From Candidatus Anaerotignum merdipullorum (GTDB lineage: Bacteria; Bacillota; Clostridia; Lachnospirales; Anaerotignaceae): DNA of 40,208 nucleotides. The DNA lies in assembly GCA_019115165.1 (NCBI GenBank), contig DXEB01000055.1:1-40208 (forward strand). Direction: 5' to 3'. The notes beneath the pieces are model-generated. The model was not told the DNA's origin. It saw nothing but the letters and a program-made list of their open reading frames with translations, and did not search any database. A program made the position numbers and the translations under genes. Shown in pieces: positions 18,945-28,088 of the stretch (position 1 is its first letter; every line of letters begins with the position of its first letter).

Positions 18945-19874
18945 ATGCGGCATCCAAGCAAACAAATCACTGGTGCTTTTTTCTGTATTTTCAGCGCCTG
19001 TCTGTGGGGAGTCACCGGCACAGTTGGACAATTTTTATTTCAAGAAACCGGCATAACGCCTGCCTGGCTAACCGCCGTGCGTATGATTGTTTCTGGGTCT
19101 GTCTTTTTATGCTTCTTGCTCTTGCGCAACGGAAAACAAACGCTTTCCATATGGCGTAATAAACAAGATGCCCGCGACTTACTTTTATTCAGCGCCTTTG
19201 GTATGCTGCTGATGCAGTACAGTTATTTCCTTACCATTGAACGTTCCAATGCCGCTACTGCTACCGTACTGCAATATCTTGCGCCAGTCATGATTGTACT
19301 TTACGTTGCTGTCCGGTATCGGAAATCACCGACCCTCCCAGAATGCGGCGCAGTATTATGTGCGTTGATGGGTACCTTTTTGCTGGCCACTCACGGAAAT
19401 ATCCATCGTTTGAGTATCTCCACCAGCGCCTTGTTTTGGGGGTTGCTTTCTGCTGTTGCATTGGCATTTTATACCGCCTTTCCTCATCGCTTACTGCAAA
19501 AATATGGCACCATACCATTGATTGCATGGGGAATGTTGCTGGGCGGTATCTTTTTGTCATTCCTTACGCCAATCTGGCAAATCAATGGTACATTCGACGC
19601 CTTTTCTATTGCCTGTCTGCTGTTTACCATTTTTTTTGGCGCAATGTTGCCTTATTTGACTTTCTTATACGGTGTGAAGCATATCGGTCCAACAAAATCC
19701 AGCCTATTGGCATCCGTAGAACCTTTGTCGTCCACTGTCGTTTCCGTACTGTGGCTGCATATTCATCTGGAACCGCTGGATTACATTGGATTTGCACTGA
19801 TTGTTACCACTGTATTTTTGTTGTCCGTGAAATTGCCAGCTCAGAAATCATCTAAAATCCGTGCGGCGAAATAA
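18945..19874 (+). CDS. EamA/DMT-superfamily transporter
   Basis: 309 aa, about ten predicted membrane helices in two EamA repeats, as in the RhaT/RarD/YdcZ drug-metabolite transporter superfamily. The first repeat starts GAFFCIFSACLWGVTGTVGQ and the second contains the typical GPTKSSLLASVEPLSSTV segment near residue 255. Such proteins export or import small metabolites such as amino acids; the substrate cannot be told from sequence. AGGAGG lies 8 bases before the chosen ATG; an earlier in-frame ATG at 18912 has none. It stands alone, divergent from pstS. Confidence 0.88.
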   Translation: MRHPSKQITGAFFCIFSACLWGVTGTVGQFLFQETGITPAWLTAVRMIVSGSVFLCFLLLRNGKQTLSIWRNKQDARDLLLFSAFGMLLMQYSYFLTIERSNAATATVLQYLAPVMIVLYVAVRYRKSPTLPECGAVLCALMGTFLLATHGNIHRLSISTSALFWGLLSAVALAFYTAFPHRLLQKYGTIPLIAWGMLLGGIFLSFLTPIWQINGTFDAFSIACLLFTIFFGAMLPYLTFLYGVKHIGPTKSSLLASVEPLSSTVVSVLWLHIHLEPLDYIGFALIVTTVFLLSVKLPAQKSSKIRAAK

Positions 19875-20194
19875 TATTTTCTCAAATCACCGATAGTTTG
19901 CGTAATGCTGTCAATCAGCATAAATCACCCCATCCTTGGACAAATTCAACTGCTATTTGTTTCTCTAGGAAATAGAATCAGCAAAAAGATTCCTGAATCG
20001 CTCTGATGCGTATTTCCATAGCAGCGCCTTGGTAAATAGGTAAAACTTTTGAAAACAAGAATAGTATCATAATGGCATGACGGATGAACGTCCGATTAGG
20101 AATCGCTTTCATTCCACCGCAAATTGGAACTTATTCTAAAAACAATGCCACTCTGTTTCGCCCCTTCTCCATCTGGAGCCCAGTATATAAAAAA
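19875..20194. other. Intergenic stretch, nothing recognised
   Basis: About 320 bases between the EamA gene and the alr terminator. A small repeat ATGCTG/CAGCAT (19905-19910, 19916-19921) is the only structure seen and lacks a U-run. No ORF with a ribosome site or recognisable pattern is present. Confidence 0.4.
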
Positions 20195-20226
20195 TCCCTG
20201 CTGGAAATCGAACATTCCAACAGGGA
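20188..20226 (-). terminator. alr terminator
   Basis: Arms 20195-20205 and 20216-20226 pair over 11 positions with one G-U wobble on the minus strand, followed by a TTTTTT run. It lies 50 bases after the alr stop. Confidence 0.8.
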
Positions 20227-20276
20227 CTCTTTTCTATATTATCTATTCATACGCAAGATACATTCATCCGCATGAA

Positions 20277-21476
20277 TTATTGATAACGATGCAGTACATG
20301 ATCTACCACACCAACAACTTTTCCACCTTCCAGATATACACGAGGTACTCTCTTTGTAATGACACAAGTTAATTCATAGTTGATGGTATGCAGTTTATCT
20401 GCCAATTCTTCAATAGGAAGAACTGCATCGCCTTGTCTACCAAACACTACTACTTCATCTCCCATTTTTACACCGGGAATATCTGTTACATCCAGCATGC
20501 ACTGGTCCATGCAAATTCTGCCTACAACTGGAGCAAATTTTCCGTTTACCAGCATTCTGGCATTATTGGACAGATTTCTGTTGTATCCATCTGCATAACC
20601 GATGGGAACCGTTGCAATCACGCTGTCTTTTTCTGCTGTATAAGTTCTGCCATAGGACAGTTGAGAACCTGCCTTTACTTCTTTAACCAAACCAATGGTT
20701 GTTTTCAGTGTCATCAGCGGTTTCAGATCAATTCTGCCTTCACATTCGCCGGAAGGAAGCATTCCGTATGTAATGATACCGGAACGGCACATATCCAGAT
20801 GTTTTTCTGGATAAGAGATAATGGTTGCGCTGTTTGCACAGTGACGCAGTCCAACATCCACGCCAGCTGCCTGCAATGCATCCACCATCTTCATAAAACG
20901 ATGGAACTGCATATCAGTAAATTCTGGATTGTCGCCCTGATATGCATCAGCAACCGCATGATGCGTAAAAATGCCGGTAATATGAATATTAGGCATTTTG
21001 CTTACTTCAATTATTTCCTGTAAAGACGCTTCAAAATGTTCCTCATCTGTCTGGAAACCAACACGAGTCATACCAGTGTCCAGCTTGATATGACCATCTA
21101 CAACAACCCCTGCTTTTTCTGCTTCCGCCTGCAGGGCTTTGCAGTAATCCATGCCAATCAATGCCTGTGTAATGTTCTGTTCTGCCAGAATAGAAGCACA
21201 GTCAACCGGAGTATATCCTAAAATCAAAATCGGTTTTGTAATACCTTCATTTCGCAGACTCATTCCTTCTTCAATATTGGATACTCCAAACCAGTCAAAC
21301 CCTGCTGCATCCAGTTTCCGTGCGATAAAGCCGTCGCCATGACCATAGCAGTCTGCTTTCACAATCCCCATTACTTTTTGACCGTCTTTCATTTTGGCGC
21401 GAATGCTTTTGATATTATAATCCAACGCATCCAAGTCAATTTCAGCCCAAGTTCTTTTGATAAAATCCATACTCAT
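20277..21476 (-). CDS. alr: Alanine racemase
   Basis: About 399 aa. This PLP enzyme interconverts L- and D-alanine for peptidoglycan and possibly for alanine fermentation. The PLP-lysine is in VMGIVKADCYGHG (Lys40), and the second catalytic base lies in QLSYGRTYTAEKDS. The C-terminal barrel domain carries the FAPVVGRICMDQCMLDVT segment. Three in-frame ATGs occur; the one at 21476 has AAGG six bases upstream, while the first (21482) abuts it. It has its own promoter and terminator and so appears monocistronic. Confidence 0.95.
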   Translation of the reverse strand: MSMDFIKRTWAEIDLDALDYNIKSIRAKMKDGQKVMGIVKADCYGHGDGFIARKLDAAGFDWFGVSNIEEGMSLRNEGITKPILILGYTPVDCASILAEQNITQALIGMDYCKALQAEAEKAGVVVDGHIKLDTGMTRVGFQTDEEHFEASLQEIIEVSKMPNIHITGIFTHHAVADAYQGDNPEFTDMQFHRFMKMVDALQAAGVDVGLRHCANSATIISYPEKHLDMCRSGIITYGMLPSGECEGRIDLKPLMTLKTTIGLVKEVKAGSQLSYGRTYTAEKDSVIATVPIGYADGYNRNLSNNARMLVNGKFAPVVGRICMDQCMLDVTDIPGVKMGDEVVVFGRQGDAVLPIEELADKLHTINYELTCVITKRVPRVYLEGGKVVGVVDHVLHRYQ

Positions 21477-21542
21477 ACGCATCCTTTCTTAAAAAATCCT
21501 TTGCTGGATGACAGACAATATCGCCCGCCTTACAACGACAAT

Positions 21543-21571
21543 ATTATACCATGTTGTGCGTTTTTTTGCAA
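21543..21571 (-). promoter_or_regulatory. alr promoter
   Basis: On the minus strand TTGCAA (21571-21566), a 17-base spacer and TATAAT (21548-21543), predicted start near 21536. The octamer ATATTGTC occurs twice in the leader on the minus strand, 23 bases apart (21544-21537 and 21521-21514). Confidence 0.75.
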
Positions 21572-21632
21572 CATTTAACGAATTCATTTACTGTTGTAAG
21601 ACAAAATTCAGTAAAATAGTACAGATTTATTT

Positions 21633-23561
21633 TCATGCCAAATAAAACCGTGAGAACAAAGAAAATGCACTTTCCAATCCTTCTTGTACATCTGCCACAT
21701 GATCCGCATCACCGACCACTGCATAGGACAGTCTCTCATCCATCAACGCCATTGTCACCTCCTGCAAGGATTCCGGCTCTGAACCACATGCCCATATCAT
21801 ATGATCCATGGGAAGCTCTATCCGTTGCCCATCTGTCTCGATCCATATTCCTGTTTCCGTTCCTTGTAGCACTCTGGTATTGCATCGCAACGATACTTTT
21901 TGCTGTTGCAGCATGCGTAAAAGCGGTCTTGCCATTGCCCCCAAATCTATTCCCATCTTCGGCTGTTGCTCTATTATTTCCAAGTCAATCTCTGGAACAA
22001 TGGTTTTCAAAAACGCTGCCGTTTCCAATCCCAAAGAACCTCCGCCAAGAATCACAGTCTTTCCATTCAGATATCGTTTCTTTAGTTCCGCTTCCGAACA
22101 CTGCAGCACCTCTTGTGCAGTATTGCCAATTTCCCGCCCTAATCCAGGAATCGGCGGTATCCAAGGTTTACTTCCACTTGCCACAACCGTCAAATACGGC
22201 TGTTTCTCTAATACAAAGTCTGCCGTTGCTTCTATATCATACACAATCGTTACACCCAGTCGTTGCAATTCCTCTTCCAGCCATGCTACAAACAGACCTA
22301 AATCTCCCTTTTTCGGCGGTAATTTGGCTAATTGCAGCTGACCTCCCAATTGATGCTCTTTGGTAACCAGCGTTGTACGGAACCCACGTTCTGCTGCTTT
22401 TTTTGCGGCATACATTCCAACCGGTCCGCCTCCAATCACCAATACTTCTTTGCGCGTTGCAATTTTCCTGCGTTGTTGTTCTAAGTATTCTTTTCCTGCT
22501 TCTGGACAAAATGCACATCGCAGTTCTCTGCCTTTCAGCACATCCATGATACAATGGTTGCACGCTTGGCATGGGTTATATCGTTCTTTGTTCTGCAATT
22601 TTTCTACATAGTGCGCATCTGTCAAAAAAGCACGTGCTGTGCCAACAAAATCGCAATTTCCGGCTGCCAGCAATCGTTCTGCTGTTTCTGCATCCTGTAT
22701 GCGGTTACATGCAATAACTGGCACCGCTGTCTGTTCTTTTACCACTGCTGCAAACGGTGCAAATGCTCCTTTCTCCACATAATAAGAAATCTGTTCTTCC
22801 GGCGATTCATGCCATCCACCTGTCACCGTAATGGCATCAATCCATCCTGCTTTGACTGCTCTTTGACAAAAAATCGTTGTATCTGAAAGCGTATATCCCC
22901 CTTCCATCATCTGCGCGCCAGATACCTTCATCAATATCGGATAATCCGTTACCGCATCTCTGATTGCTTGCAATACCTCCCACGGATAACGCATTCCTTT
23001 TTCCGTTGCATAACCATACACATCTGTTCGAAAATTTGTCAGCGGGGAAAGAAACTCTGACAGCAAATATCCCGCTGACACACTGACTTCTATTGCATCT
23101 GCTCCATTCTCCTTGCAAAAACATGCCGCTTTGACAAAATCTGCTTTGGTTTGCTCTAACACTTCAGCAGTCATTTCCTGTGGTTCCGTACGGAAAATCG
23201 GTGATGCTACCGCAGAGGGTGCCCATAACGGCTGTCCCCTATGCTGTTTTGCATTTTCATTCCGTCCACAATGGAACAACTGCACAATCAATCTGCATCC
23301 ATGTGCCTGCACACGATTTGCCAATGTACGCAGACTTTCCGGCTGCAGCGTATCCGCATGATACATACCATGCAGCGCACCTGCGTCATTTACCCCAAGT
23401 ACCATCGTCACTGCCGCAGCACCACCCTTTGCCCGTTCTTCATAAAATGCAAAGTCTCGCTCTGTCATTTCATTTCCTTCTGCAAAACCGGTATGCATCG
23501 CCAACATAATCCAACGGTTCTTAAACTCCAAATCTCTAATCCGATATGATGAAAATTGCAT
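21633..23561 (-). CDS. FMN/FAD Fe-S oxidoreductase (2,4-dienoyl-CoA reductase / enoate reductase family)
   Basis: 642 aa. The N-terminal old-yellow-enzyme TIM barrel spans about residues 1-330, followed by a cysteine cluster CQACNHC...C (near 340-358) that should bind [4Fe-4S], and a C-terminal FAD/NAD(P)H half with VLVIGGGPVGMYAAKKAAERG near 390 and a second Rossmann motif VILGGGSLGLETAAF near 510. This is the FadH/BaiH/trimethylamine-dehydrogenase architecture; members reduce C=C bonds next to carbonyls. The substrate is unknown. It lies downstream of pct but behind a terminator, so it is not clearly part of the acrylate operon. The start has AAGGAGG 6 bases upstream. Confidence 0.88.
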   Translation of the reverse strand: MQFSSYRIRDLEFKNRWIMLAMHTGFAEGNEMTERDFAFYEERAKGGAAAVTMVLGVNDAGALHGMYHADTLQPESLRTLANRVQAHGCRLIVQLFHCGRNENAKQHRGQPLWAPSAVASPIFRTEPQEMTAEVLEQTKADFVKAACFCKENGADAIEVSVSAGYLLSEFLSPLTNFRTDVYGYATEKGMRYPWEVLQAIRDAVTDYPILMKVSGAQMMEGGYTLSDTTIFCQRAVKAGWIDAITVTGGWHESPEEQISYYVEKGAFAPFAAVVKEQTAVPVIACNRIQDAETAERLLAAGNCDFVGTARAFLTDAHYVEKLQNKERYNPCQACNHCIMDVLKGRELRCAFCPEAGKEYLEQQRRKIATRKEVLVIGGGPVGMYAAKKAAERGFRTTLVTKEHQLGGQLQLAKLPPKKGDLGLFVAWLEEELQRLGVTIVYDIEATADFVLEKQPYLTVVASGSKPWIPPIPGLGREIGNTAQEVLQCSEAELKKRYLNGKTVILGGGSLGLETAAFLKTIVPEIDLEIIEQQPKMGIDLGAMARPLLRMLQQQKVSLRCNTRVLQGTETGIWIETDGQRIELPMDHMIWACGSEPESLQEVTMALMDERLSYAVVGDADHVADVQEGLESAFSLFSRFYLA

Positions 23562-23724
23562 TTCATTTCCTCCTTCGATGCTTTTCTTTCAGCATAACAC
23601 AAACAAGAGCCCTTTTCTAGCATTCATAACGATCAATCCTTTCTGATCGCTGGTATAAAGGTCCGCTTAAAACAGATAAATCCACCCAAAAATCAATTGA
23701 AAAATTTCCGATCTCTTCGAGCTG
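23562..23724 (-). other. 5' region of the flavoprotein gene
   Basis: Noncoding. On the minus strand TATGCT near 23598 could be a -10 but no good -35 is present. A 12-codon ORF with a ribosome-like site (23627-23589) is seen but carries no regulatory codon pattern. Confidence 0.3.
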
Positions 23725-23832
23725 TCAAACTGCTTCACCATAATCCGAAGAAGGATCCTCCTGTTTCTTTGTTTGCTTCGGAATTCCAGTTGTTTTGAGC
23801 CACTTTATTTTTCGTACCGCAGCAATCTGCAT
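23725..23832 (-). CDS. Possible 35-aa protein
   Basis: An ATG at 23832 with AAAAGGAAAG 6-8 bases upstream opens a 35-codon frame that starts MQIAAVRKIKWLKTTGIPKQ and ends SSDYGEAV. It is basic in its first half and acidic in its second. I do not recognise it. It lies alone between the pct terminator and the flavoprotein gene. It could equally be chance. Confidence 0.25.
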   Translation of the reverse strand: MQIAAVRKIKWLKTTGIPKQTKKQEDPSSDYGEAV

Positions 23833-23890
23833 TTTCTCTTTCCTTTTCTCTTGCAACTGCGAATGTATCCTGATGTTTGTCCATCCATAG

Positions 23891-23919
23891 AAAAAGGGTG
23901 TCGACATTGTCGACACCCT
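23891..23919 (-). terminator. lcd-pct operon terminator
   Basis: A near-perfect palindrome: 12-bp arms (23895-23906 and 23908-23919) around one base, followed on the minus strand by TTTTTC. It lies about 55 bases after the pct stop. Confidence 0.85.
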
Positions 23920-23972
23920 AAAGCATCCCTATTCAAAAACATTTTGTTCCATTATGCAGTTTTGGAAAAGGA

Positions 23973-25553
23973 TCAGCAGCCTTCTTTCATTTCTTTCAGA
24001 CCCATCAGACCGTCTGTAAACAGTCTCGCATCCATCAATTTGATTTCACCATTTTCATCTCTGTCAATGATCGGTTCAAAATCCATCATATCCAGAATCT
24101 GAGTCTGCAAATCAATACCAGGTGCAATTTCTGTCAGATGCATACCATCTTCCTGCAGATGGAATACACATCTTTCTGTCAGATACATAACTTGCTGTTT
24201 GTTTTTCAGAGCGATGTCACCGTTAAAGGTAACCTGTTCTACATCTTTCAAGAATTTTTTCTGTTTTCCTTCCTGTACGATCACAACTTTGCCATCTTCC
24301 ACTTTAACTTTCAGACCGCCTGCTGTAAATGTACCGCAGAAGAATACCTTCGGCGTATTCTGTGTGATATTGATGAATCCGCCGCAACCTGCGATTCTAG
24401 GACCAAATCTGGAAACGTTAATGTTCCCATGACCATCACATTCTGCCAGACCCAAATAGCACAGATCCAAACCGCCGCCATCATAGAAATCAAACTGATA
24501 TCCCTGGTCAATCAAAGCATCTGCATTGTATGCAGAACCAAATCTGATACCACCTGCCGGCACACCGCCAACAGCGCCGCCTTCTACAGTCAATGTCATG
24601 AAGTCGCCAATGCCTTCTTCATTTGCCACAGATGCAACATATTCCGGAACACCTACACCCAGGTTTACTGCAACGTCTTTTTCCAATTCCATTGCACCAC
24701 GACGACCAATTACTTTTTTCGCGGACAAAGGCAACGGTTCCGGAGCAACTTCCGGTCTGCGCTGTTCACCGGACAAAGCAGGATCGTAGTCGCAATCCAG
24801 TGTCTGTTGATGATCTGCAGGATCCGCTACCACAACATAGTCAACATAGATACCGGGAACTTTAACCAGTCTCGGATCCAGTGTACCGCCTTTTACCACT
24901 TTTTCAACCTGAACGATTACGATACCGCCGCTGTTCTTTACAGCCTGGCATACAGATGTGCCTTCCAGAGGGGATACCTCTTTTTCAAAGGAAATATTCC
25001 CACTTTCATCTGCATAAGTACCTCTGATCATTGCTACATGAATGGGGAAAGCAGGGTAGAACAGATAGTCCTGACCTTTGATATTAACCAATTCAATGAT
25101 ATCTTCTTTTGTGATATCATTTACTTTCCCACCGCCGTTTCTGGGATCAATAAAGGTTCCCAGACCTACTTTTGTAAATGTACCCGGTTTGTGTGCAGCA
25201 ATATCTCTGAACAAATGGCACAGCGCACCCTGAGAAACATTATATGCTTCCATTTTATTTTCCAGCGCCATTTTCACCAATGCAGGAACTGTTGCCCAGT
25301 GTCCAGCGATATATCTTTTCAACATACCGTCATGCGCATAGTGCTCTGCGCCACGACCATCTTTATTTCCCTGAGAACCACAGTAAACCAATGTCAAATT
25401 ATTGGGTTCTCCTGTTTCCAAGAATCTTTTTTCAACCGCTTTGTTCAGCGCTTCGGGAATTGCACTTGCTACGAAACCGCTAGTGGTAATGGTATCGCCA
25501 TTCTTAACCAGTTTTGCTGCTTCATCAGCAGTAATAATTTTAACTTTTCTCAT
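23973..25553 (-). CDS. pct: Propionate CoA-transferase
   Basis: 526 aa class I CoA-transferase with fused alpha and beta halves. It moves CoA between propionyl-CoA or acetyl-CoA and (R)-lactate, feeding lactoyl-CoA to the dehydratase and releasing propionate. The catalytic glutamate, known as Glu324 in the C. propionicum enzyme, is exactly residue 324 here (LTVEGGAVGG). From memory, the sequence matches C. propionicum Pct closely over its whole length, for example QGNKDGRGAEHYAHDGMLKR and the HLFRDIAAHKPG segment. An AGGAGG site precedes the ATG. It is last in the lcdC-lcdA-lcdB-pct operon, 116 bases after lcdB with a stem-loop in the gap. Confidence 0.95.
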   Translation of the reverse strand: MRKVKIITADEAAKLVKNGDTITTSGFVASAIPEALNKAVEKRFLETGEPNNLTLVYCGSQGNKDGRGAEHYAHDGMLKRYIAGHWATVPALVKMALENKMEAYNVSQGALCHLFRDIAAHKPGTFTKVGLGTFIDPRNGGGKVNDITKEDIIELVNIKGQDYLFYPAFPIHVAMIRGTYADESGNISFEKEVSPLEGTSVCQAVKNSGGIVIVQVEKVVKGGTLDPRLVKVPGIYVDYVVVADPADHQQTLDCDYDPALSGEQRRPEVAPEPLPLSAKKVIGRRGAMELEKDVAVNLGVGVPEYVASVANEEGIGDFMTLTVEGGAVGGVPAGGIRFGSAYNADALIDQGYQFDFYDGGGLDLCYLGLAECDGHGNINVSRFGPRIAGCGGFINITQNTPKVFFCGTFTAGGLKVKVEDGKVVIVQEGKQKKFLKDVEQVTFNGDIALKNKQQVMYLTERCVFHLQEDGMHLTEIAPGIDLQTQILDMMDFEPIIDRDENGEIKLMDARLFTDGLMGLKEMKEGC

Positions 25554-25594
25554 CGTTAAAATCCTCCTAAATCATCTCACATACATAATGGTAA

Positions 25595-25628
25595 GACACT
25601 GGAGCAGGCAAACCGCCGCCCCAGTGTC
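25595..25628 (-). repeat. Stem-loop between lcdB and pct
   Basis: Arms 25595-25602 and 25621-25628 pair perfectly over 8 bp with an 18-nt GC-rich loop that can add GGC/GCC pairs. No U-run follows on the minus strand, so it is more likely an RNA-stability or processing element than a terminator. Confidence 0.5.
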
Positions 25629-25669
25629 GAACACTATGATATCACTTTTTTGTCAAAAGCTGCGGTAAA

Positions 25670-26794
25670 TTACATCATTTCCACAAAGGACTGCAGTCTT
25701 GTTTTTACCTGTTCGAAAGACGTCACTTCCTGATCGACTTCGATCATCAGGTTCTTTACGCCTCTTTCTTCAAATTCTCTGTACAGTACAGGGTAATCCC
25801 ATTCTTCCGGATCACAGAATTTCATCTGAGCGATGATCACTGCGTCAGCACCTGTCTGAACCATTTTGTTCATCAGCATCTTGCCGCGACCTTTTTTGGT
25901 ATCTGTCGCAACAGAACATCCGTACATCTGCTGCCAAGCTTTTGCCATTCTGTACAGAGGACCGCCTTCGCCATCCAATACGTCTACACGGATCTGTCTG
26001 GATTCCTGTGCCAGGTCATCATCTACAATAGCCAGACCGAATTCATTGAAGATGTCCAGCAGTTCGTTGGGCTCCAGCAAAATGCCGGCAACGATAACTT
26101 TTTTGCCAGTCCAAGGCTGAACGGGCATTGCTTTTACTTCTGCAATCAATTCTTTTACCAATTCGGTATGTTTTTCTTTCAGCATAAACTGTCTTGCTTT
26201 GAATACAGCATGACGGCTAACTGCATCAATTACCTGAGGATAATCTGCCGCAACTTTTACGAATTCACGCATTACTTGTCTGTTTTCATTGTAGATTGCA
26301 ATGGATCTTTCCAGATCAGCATTTGTAATTTTAACGCCCAGATAATGTTCCAGTTGTGCCTTTACCAGTTCATATTCCTTTACCAAGAATGTATTTGCTG
26401 CTTCCAAACCTCTGTTTTGAGGGTGTGTGAACACGATAACAGGAGATGTGCCTTTCCATTTCTGGCTCAGGCATTTCAGTGTATCACAAGGTACAGAGAA
26501 CAGTACCGCTGCCAAATCGTCATAAGCACCTTCGCACTGCAGCTCCATCACCTGCTGCATAATGGAACAAGCGAAAGGAGGCAGATATGTACGAGCTTTG
26601 GAAATTGTTTTGCCCTGTGCGCCCCAAATGCCCATCGGCAGATAGCCTGTTGCATGAACCATTTCTTCAGGTGCGTAGATCGGCATGATACCTACAGCAC
26701 CTTTACCGGTTTCTGCTTTATAATCATCCATTGCTTTTTTGGGATTTGCTGCAATATCTTTTAATTGGGATAAGATCGCTTCAACTTTACTCAT
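25670..26794 (-). CDS. lcdB: 2-Hydroxyacyl-CoA (lactoyl-CoA) dehydratase beta subunit
   Basis: 374 aa, about 42 kDa, the size of beta subunits in the HgdB/FldC/HadC/LcdB family. With LcdA it forms the [4Fe-4S] radical dehydratase that eliminates water from a 2-hydroxyacyl-CoA through a ketyl radical. Likely cluster or structural cysteines are in PPFACSIMQQVMELQCEG (near residues 75-92) and SVPCDTLKCLSQKW (near 108), with another in MKFCDPEEW near 325. The neighbouring pct makes (R)-lactoyl-CoA the best guess for the substrate. GGAGGAG precedes the ATG; it starts 13 bases after lcdA. Confidence 0.88.
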   Translation of the reverse strand: MSKVEAILSQLKDIAANPKKAMDDYKAETGKGAVGIMPIYAPEEMVHATGYLPMGIWGAQGKTISKARTYLPPFACSIMQQVMELQCEGAYDDLAAVLFSVPCDTLKCLSQKWKGTSPVIVFTHPQNRGLEAANTFLVKEYELVKAQLEHYLGVKITNADLERSIAIYNENRQVMREFVKVAADYPQVIDAVSRHAVFKARQFMLKEKHTELVKELIAEVKAMPVQPWTGKKVIVAGILLEPNELLDIFNEFGLAIVDDDLAQESRQIRVDVLDGEGGPLYRMAKAWQQMYGCSVATDTKKGRGKMLMNKMVQTGADAVIIAQMKFCDPEEWDYPVLYREFEERGVKNLMIEVDQEVTSFEQVKTRLQSFVEMM

Positions 26795-26807
26795 CGTTTT
26801 CTCCTCC

Positions 26808-28073
26808 TTATTCTGCTGCCATATTTGCTTCCATCATTTCAACCAGAGCCTGAACGCGAGTTTCATACTGTGCAGGAGAGTATACGCGAGGGTCTGTCTG
26901 GTCGCCGTCGAAGCTTACGTAAGGCAAACCGTTCTTTTCTTTGATCACTTCTGCTGTTTCCACATTCAGGAAGCTCATCAGCTTACAGCTTCTGTTCAAG
27001 TGATAAACAACGCCGTCTACTTTGCCGTGTTCCATAATGTTCATCAGAACTTCTGCTTTATTGCTCAGGCAGGTATTGATATAGGTTCTTGTGTAGGCTT
27101 CTGCCATAGAATGCAGAGATTCATCGTTTGCATCATAGGTCAGATCCCAAATTGCAGGATAAGCAGATCCTGTCATAATCGTACCCATACCTTTCAGTGT
27201 TTTGAATGTGTGACCCAAATGAGGCCATACAGCGATACCTTCCCACTGAATACGTGTTTTTTCAGCGCCTTTGAACGCATAAATACCTGCTTTCAAGTTT
27301 TCTTCCAATTCATCCGCAAATGCTTTGAATGTGATTTCTGCATAATCTAAAGAACGGCATGCTACAATCAGCGCCATGTAGTTGAACAGATCGAAACCAT
27401 TCAGAGGAGAGGGTTTATATTTTGTAAAGTCAGCAATTCTGTTCCACTGATATACGGAACGCTGTGTCTGGTTCTTTACTTCCTGGAATTTCTTCCAATC
27501 GAAAGGTCTGCCGCAGATCACTTCCAGCTGAGAAATGGCATTTCTGAATTCATCCGCAATATAAGCTTTTGCATACTCTGGAATCGGCATTGTGTGGTTA
27601 AAAGGTACGTCAATTACGATGCAGGGGATATCCAATTCTACTGCAAGATTTTCATACCATTTCAGCAGTGTATTACAAATGTTGTTACATGTAATAACCA
27701 AATCAGGCAGAGGAACTCTAGCTGCAGGAGAGTTAACCAGAACTTCAGGTTCCACACCTGTGATGGCAGCTTCTTTCAAGCATTCCATATAACCCATGTT
27801 TACTCTACCATAGGAACAGCAGTCGATGTTGTAACCCTTTCTTTCTGCTACATCCAGCATATCCATCGCGCCTTTTCTTGCGCCGATACCAGCCGCATGG
27901 GTTTCAGGATAAACCATAGCAATGCCCATGGTTACACAGAATTCCGGAGGAGCTACAGAAGCGGACCAGCATACCAGATCGCCTCTTTCTTTTGCTTCTC
28001 TTGCATCCTGATCAGCTTTGTTCTGATAGTAGCCTAACAATTGTTTTGCTTTCATGCCTTGTGTTAAACTCAT
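26808..28073 (-). CDS. lcdA: 2-Hydroxyacyl-CoA (lactoyl-CoA) dehydratase alpha subunit
   Basis: 421 aa, about 48 kDa, matching alpha subunits of the HgdA/LcdA family. Conserved segments include LVCWSASVAPPEF near residue 33 and a CCSYGRVNMGY cysteine pair near 86, ITCNNICNTLLKWYENL near 128 and GRTGG-like substrate-region residues. It shares a [4Fe-4S] cluster role with LcdB in the dehydratase heterodimer. The family also includes 2-hydroxyglutaryl-CoA, phenyllactyl-CoA and 2-hydroxyisocaproyl-CoA dehydratases; the partner pct argues for lactoyl-CoA. The start follows AAGAGGGA, 15 bases after lcdC. Confidence 0.88.
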   Translation of the reverse strand: MSLTQGMKAKQLLGYYQNKADQDAREAKERGDLVCWSASVAPPEFCVTMGIAMVYPETHAAGIGARKGAMDMLDVAERKGYNIDCCSYGRVNMGYMECLKEAAITGVEPEVLVNSPAARVPLPDLVITCNNICNTLLKWYENLAVELDIPCIVIDVPFNHTMPIPEYAKAYIADEFRNAISQLEVICGRPFDWKKFQEVKNQTQRSVYQWNRIADFTKYKPSPLNGFDLFNYMALIVACRSLDYAEITFKAFADELEENLKAGIYAFKGAEKTRIQWEGIAVWPHLGHTFKTLKGMGTIMTGSAYPAIWDLTYDANDESLHSMAEAYTRTYINTCLSNKAEVLMNIMEHGKVDGVVYHLNRSCKLMSFLNVETAEVIKEKNGLPYVSFDGDQTDPRVYSPAQYETRVQALVEMMEANMAAE

Positions 28074-28088
28074 TCTAATCCCTCTTTC

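Noticed and set aside
23589-23627. 12-codon ORF (MNARKGLLFVLC) before the flavoprotein gene
   Set aside because: Too short and lacks a paired terminator or codon pattern; likely chance.
24138-25559. Long 473-codon plus-strand frame opposite pct
   Set aside because: Antisense shadow of the well-identified pct gene; cysteine/phenylalanine-rich nonsense composition.
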